Shown in pieces: positions 61,943-64,000 of a stretch of DNA of 64,000 bases. The position numbers were made by a program, and so were the translations under genes. Below the pieces are notes generated by a model. The model worked only from the letters and a program-made list of their open reading frames with translations, had not been told where the DNA came from and did no database searches. The DNA is taken from contig JAWXBR010000011.1 of NCBI GenBank assembly GCA_034440235.1, forward strand, positions 1 through 64,000. Reading direction: 5' to 3'. This stretch comes from JAWXBR01 sp034440235 (GTDB lineage Bacteria > Bacteroidota > Ignavibacteria > Kapaibacteriales > Kapaibacteriaceae). Position 1 is the first letter of the stretch, and every line of letters begins with the position of its first letter.

Positions 61943-63220
61943 ATGATTTGTACGCTTGCGAGTACCATTGCTCGGTGGTTTGTTACTACAATAGGCTTGT
62001 GCGTCTTCGCACTCACAACATCTGCAAACCTTCTTTCGCAGGATCTGCGGTTTTCGATTCCGGTCGAGGGCGTGCTCGGACGAGATGTGGTTGTGGTGAA
62101 TCATGTTGATCATGACTCGGCAACGGGAAGATTCAAAGACCACACGTGTGGTGTGCAGACGTACGACGGACATGACGGCACAGACTTTGTGCTGCGTTCG
62201 TTCAGGCAGATGGACAGCGGCGTGTACGTCGTGGCAGCCGCTCCGGGACACGTCGTTGCTGTCGTCGACTCGTTGTACGACAGAAATAAAATCAGCGTGA
62301 AGGAACGCGGATTTGGCAACTACATCGCCATTCAACACGCAGAAGGCTTCATCTCGTACTACGCACACATTCGCACCGGCAGCGCACTCGTGCGCGTTGG
62401 TGACATCGTAAAGCGTAACGCACGTATGGCATTTGTTGGCTCGAGCGGTAACTCATCTGACCCGCACGTTCACTTCGAAGTATGGCGTCGCGTCGACCCC
62501 TTTGCTGGCGCATGTGCCGACGATCTTTCGTTGTGGCAGAGCCAGCCCGATTACAACACAACCTATCGTTTGCTCGATCGCGGTGTAACTGCGTGGCCAC
62601 CACTGCTCGATACAATCCGGGAACGACCTCCGAAAGCAACACACATAACGCGCAACGACAGCACCATTACATTCTGGAGTTTGTCGCAGGGTATTCTGCC
62701 CACCGATGAGATTACAGCAATCTGGATTGCACCCGACAACGCAGAGTGGTTTCGGTATACGTCGACGGCAGGAGTTGCTTCCGAATACTTTTACTGGTGG
62801 ACCTACATCAACCGTCCGTCCTTCCCCGGCATCTACCGCGTCCGTTTCCTCGTCAACGGCATCGAACGCTCACTCGACACCTTCGAAGTCGACGCCGTCA
62901 CCGGCATTCGCGACGAACACACCGCCGATGAACACACCGGCAACGACGTCAGTCCCTCCGTTAAGAACACCAACCGATTAATAGGTAGTCGAGCTGAGGG
63001 CATCGATGTCGAGGTCCGTGGCAACACGCTACGCCTCCGCTCGGGCGCATCGGTGCATGTGGGCGTGCACGACCTTACGGGACGCCTCCTCTTCTCAACC
63101 GAACTTTCAGGGGAAGGGTCTACGAAGGGGTCAGCCTCGGTCGACCTTCCAAACGTGCCTGTCGTCGTGCGCCTTCGGCGCAACGACGTGGTAACGGGGT
63201 TCGTTTATTCCGGGAGATAA
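61943..63220 (+). CDS. Exported M23 peptidase with C-terminal tail domain
   Basis: 425 aa from ATG 61943, preceded by GGAG (TTG 61931 not needed). A signal peptide (ICTLASTIARWFVTTIGLCVFALTTSANLLSQ), then the LytM/peptidase M23 domain: HDGTDFVLRS (H-x3-D), VVAAAPGHVVAVVD, GFGNYIAIQHAEGFISYYAHI, SSGNSSDPHVHFEVW (H-x-H). The second part is a beta-rich region (WSLSQGILPTDEI, GIYRVRFLVNG) and a sorting-tail-like end (VEVRGNTLRLRSGASVHVGVHDLTGRLLFS). Likely cleaves peptidoglycan cross-bridges or signals envelope turnover. The stop codon lies within a perfect palindrome. Confidence 0.85.
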   Translation: MICTLASTIARWFVTTIGLCVFALTTSANLLSQDLRFSIPVEGVLGRDVVVVNHVDHDSATGRFKDHTCGVQTYDGHDGTDFVLRSFRQMDSGVYVVAAAPGHVVAVVDSLYDRNKISVKERGFGNYIAIQHAEGFISYYAHIRTGSALVRVGDIVKRNARMAFVGSSGNSSDPHVHFEVWRRVDPFAGACADDLSLWQSQPDYNTTYRLLDRGVTAWPPLLDTIRERPPKATHITRNDSTITFWSLSQGILPTDEITAIWIAPDNAEWFRYTSTAGVASEYFYWWTYINRPSFPGIYRVRFLVNGIERSLDTFEVDAVTGIRDEHTADEHTGNDVSPSVKNTNRLIGSRAEGIDVEVRGNTLRLRSGASVHVGVHDLTGRLLFSTELSGEGSTKGSASVDLPNVPVVVRLRRNDVVTGFVYSGR

Positions 63221-63267
63221 TGATTCCCGGAATGAAGCTGATTCCGGGAATCATTATCTCCCGGAAT
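63207..63267. terminator. Perfect 27-bp palindrome across convergent gene ends
   Basis: Arms 63207-63233 and 63241-63267 are exact reverse complements separated by 7 nt (GAAGCTG). Each arm is itself an inverted repeat of ATTCCGGGA and TCCCGGAAT. It overlaps the stop of the M23 gene (63218-63220) and abuts the stop of xerC (63267-63269). No T-run follows, so termination would rely on the stem alone or on cruciform extrusion. Confidence 0.9.
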
Positions 63268-64000
63268 CACTCGTCCACGTTCGATCGCGGATGCGCTTTT
63301 TTATACGCGTCCTTCAGTCGTTCGACGCTCACATGTGTGTACACCTGCGTTGTAGAGAGCGAGCTATGGCCGAGCATTTCGCTGACGGCTTTTAGGTCGG
63401 CGCCGTTGTCGAGTAGATGTGTGGCGAAGGAGTGGCGCAGGACGTGTGGGCTTTTTTGGTTGGCTTCGGTGATCGGACCCAGCGCTCGGCGCACAATGCG
63501 GTATGCCCCCTGCGGCGTAAGCCGCTTGCCCCTTGCCCCGAGAAACAATGCGTTTGCATCGGTAGAATCTAGAGAGGCCGTTTGAGTGCTGACTGCACCT
63601 TTCGTAGCTGAGGTATTCGGCGCTTCAAAAAACTCTGGTCGTACGATCGTGTATGCGTCGATGGCATCGATGGCGGCTTGCGTAACAGGTACGATGCGTT
63701 CCTTGTTGCGCTTTCCGAGCACGCGTACGCTGCGAGATTGCACATCAATGTCGCCCACGTTTAACTGTAGTGCCTCGCTCACACGAAGTCCAGAACCATA
63801 GAGCAATTCACACAGTGCCGAGTCGCGCAGGCCCACTGCTGTGCCGAGGTCGAACACACCTTGCAGCGTTGCTGCTTCTGGCTGCTGTAAAAAAGATGGA
63901 AGACGGGTTTCGATTTTAGGTGAAGCCGTCAGGGCCGCTGGGTTGTGGTCGATGACACCAGAGCGCACATAAAACTTGAGCATCGACTTCACTGCAGCGA
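63267..64000 (-). CDS. Tyrosine recombinase XerC-like, 5' end beyond window
   Basis: At least 244 codons are visible and the reading frame continues past the right edge; the N-terminal SAM-like domain starts outside. Catalytic residues: Arg in LYGSGLRVSEALQLNVGDID, Lys in LGKRNKERIVPV, H-x-x-R in PHVLRHSFATHLL, and His/Tyr in LGHSSLSTTQVYTHV. Resolves chromosome dimers at dif in a XerCD pair or acts as a single XerH-like enzyme. A stretch of about 30 residues (TSATKGAVSTQTASLDSTDAN and around) between the Lys and HxxR motifs is longer than usual. Confidence 0.9.
   Translation of the reverse strand, partial: AAVKSMLKFYVRSGVIDHNPAALTASPKIETRLPSFLQQPEAATLQGVFDLGTAVGLRDSALCELLYGSGLRVSEALQLNVGDIDVQSRSVRVLGKRNKERIVPVTQAAIDAIDAYTIVRPEFFEAPNTSATKGAVSTQTASLDSTDANALFLGARGKRLTPQGAYRIVRRALGPITEANQKSPHVLRHSFATHLLDNGADLKAVSEMLGHSSLSTTQVYTHVSVERLKDAYKKAHPRSNVDE

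Overview
The window looks like chromosomal DNA of a Gram-negative bacterium from the Bacteroidota/Chlorobiota side of the tree. I infer a Kapabacteria- or Ignavibacteria-like lineage; the sequence alone cannot fix the rank. Support comes from two large secreted proteins (plus one wrecked small one) ending in type IX secretion sorting tails, long choice-of-anchor/ASH-type secreted repeats, TAnnTTTG promoter boxes of the Bacteroidota type, many lipoproteins and outer-membrane barrels, and an EF-P of the PGN type. No plasmid, phage structural module, rRNA or CRISPR array is visible; most of the window is dense housekeeping and envelope DNA.

Layout. 0-9.5 kb: outer-membrane barrel (-), then a + block with a FemAB-like acyltransferase, glycosyltransferase, isochorismatase-like hydrolase and acetyl-CoA synthetase, followed by a large NTPase-TPR protein with two small exported paralogues, closed by a clear terminator. 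9.5-18.5 kb: MPG/PMM-like fusion, PTS IIA, hisS, histidine kinase, RodA, MerR, WD40 and OmpA-like proteins. 18.5-22.4 kb: tRNA-Cys, efp, accB, accC, gcvH, then a short-repeat region and a small AT-hook-like gene. 22.4-28.1 kb: peroxiredoxin, two APC permeases, a T9SS gingipain-like protein. 28.3-34.6 kb: a 1673-aa T9SS surface protein and a BaiN-type flavoprotein. 34.6-41.2 kb: a HigB/HigA-like toxin-antitoxin pair, AddA-like helicase-nuclease, M16 peptidase, a wrecked T9SS-tail gene and a GYD-domain gene. 41.4-45.2 kb: CHASE2, FecR-like, NfeD and SPFH genes. 45.3-51.4 kb: a tightly overlapping minus-strand operon (serine hydrolase, miaE, fmt, GDPD, SemiSWEET, HsdR_N, pyrC, lipoprotein). 51.4-64 kb: MFS, a secreted protein, leuS, VOC, aldo/keto reductase, exported protein, outer-membrane barrel, Gfo/Idh oxidoreductase, M23 peptidase and a partial xerC.

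The most unusual signal lies between genes. At a series of junctions the spacer consists of tandem, partly decayed copies of the end of the upstream gene (or the start of the downstream gene), with periods of 7, 14, 17, 21, 34 and 41 bp. In the best cases (leuS, the serine hydrolase, gcvH, the Gfo/Idh gene) the copies still read in frame as alternative C-termini ending in a stop codon, and in two cases the last copy supplies the start codon of the next gene. I read this as a recurrent process that builds spacers by duplicating stop/start junctions; I know of no description of it.
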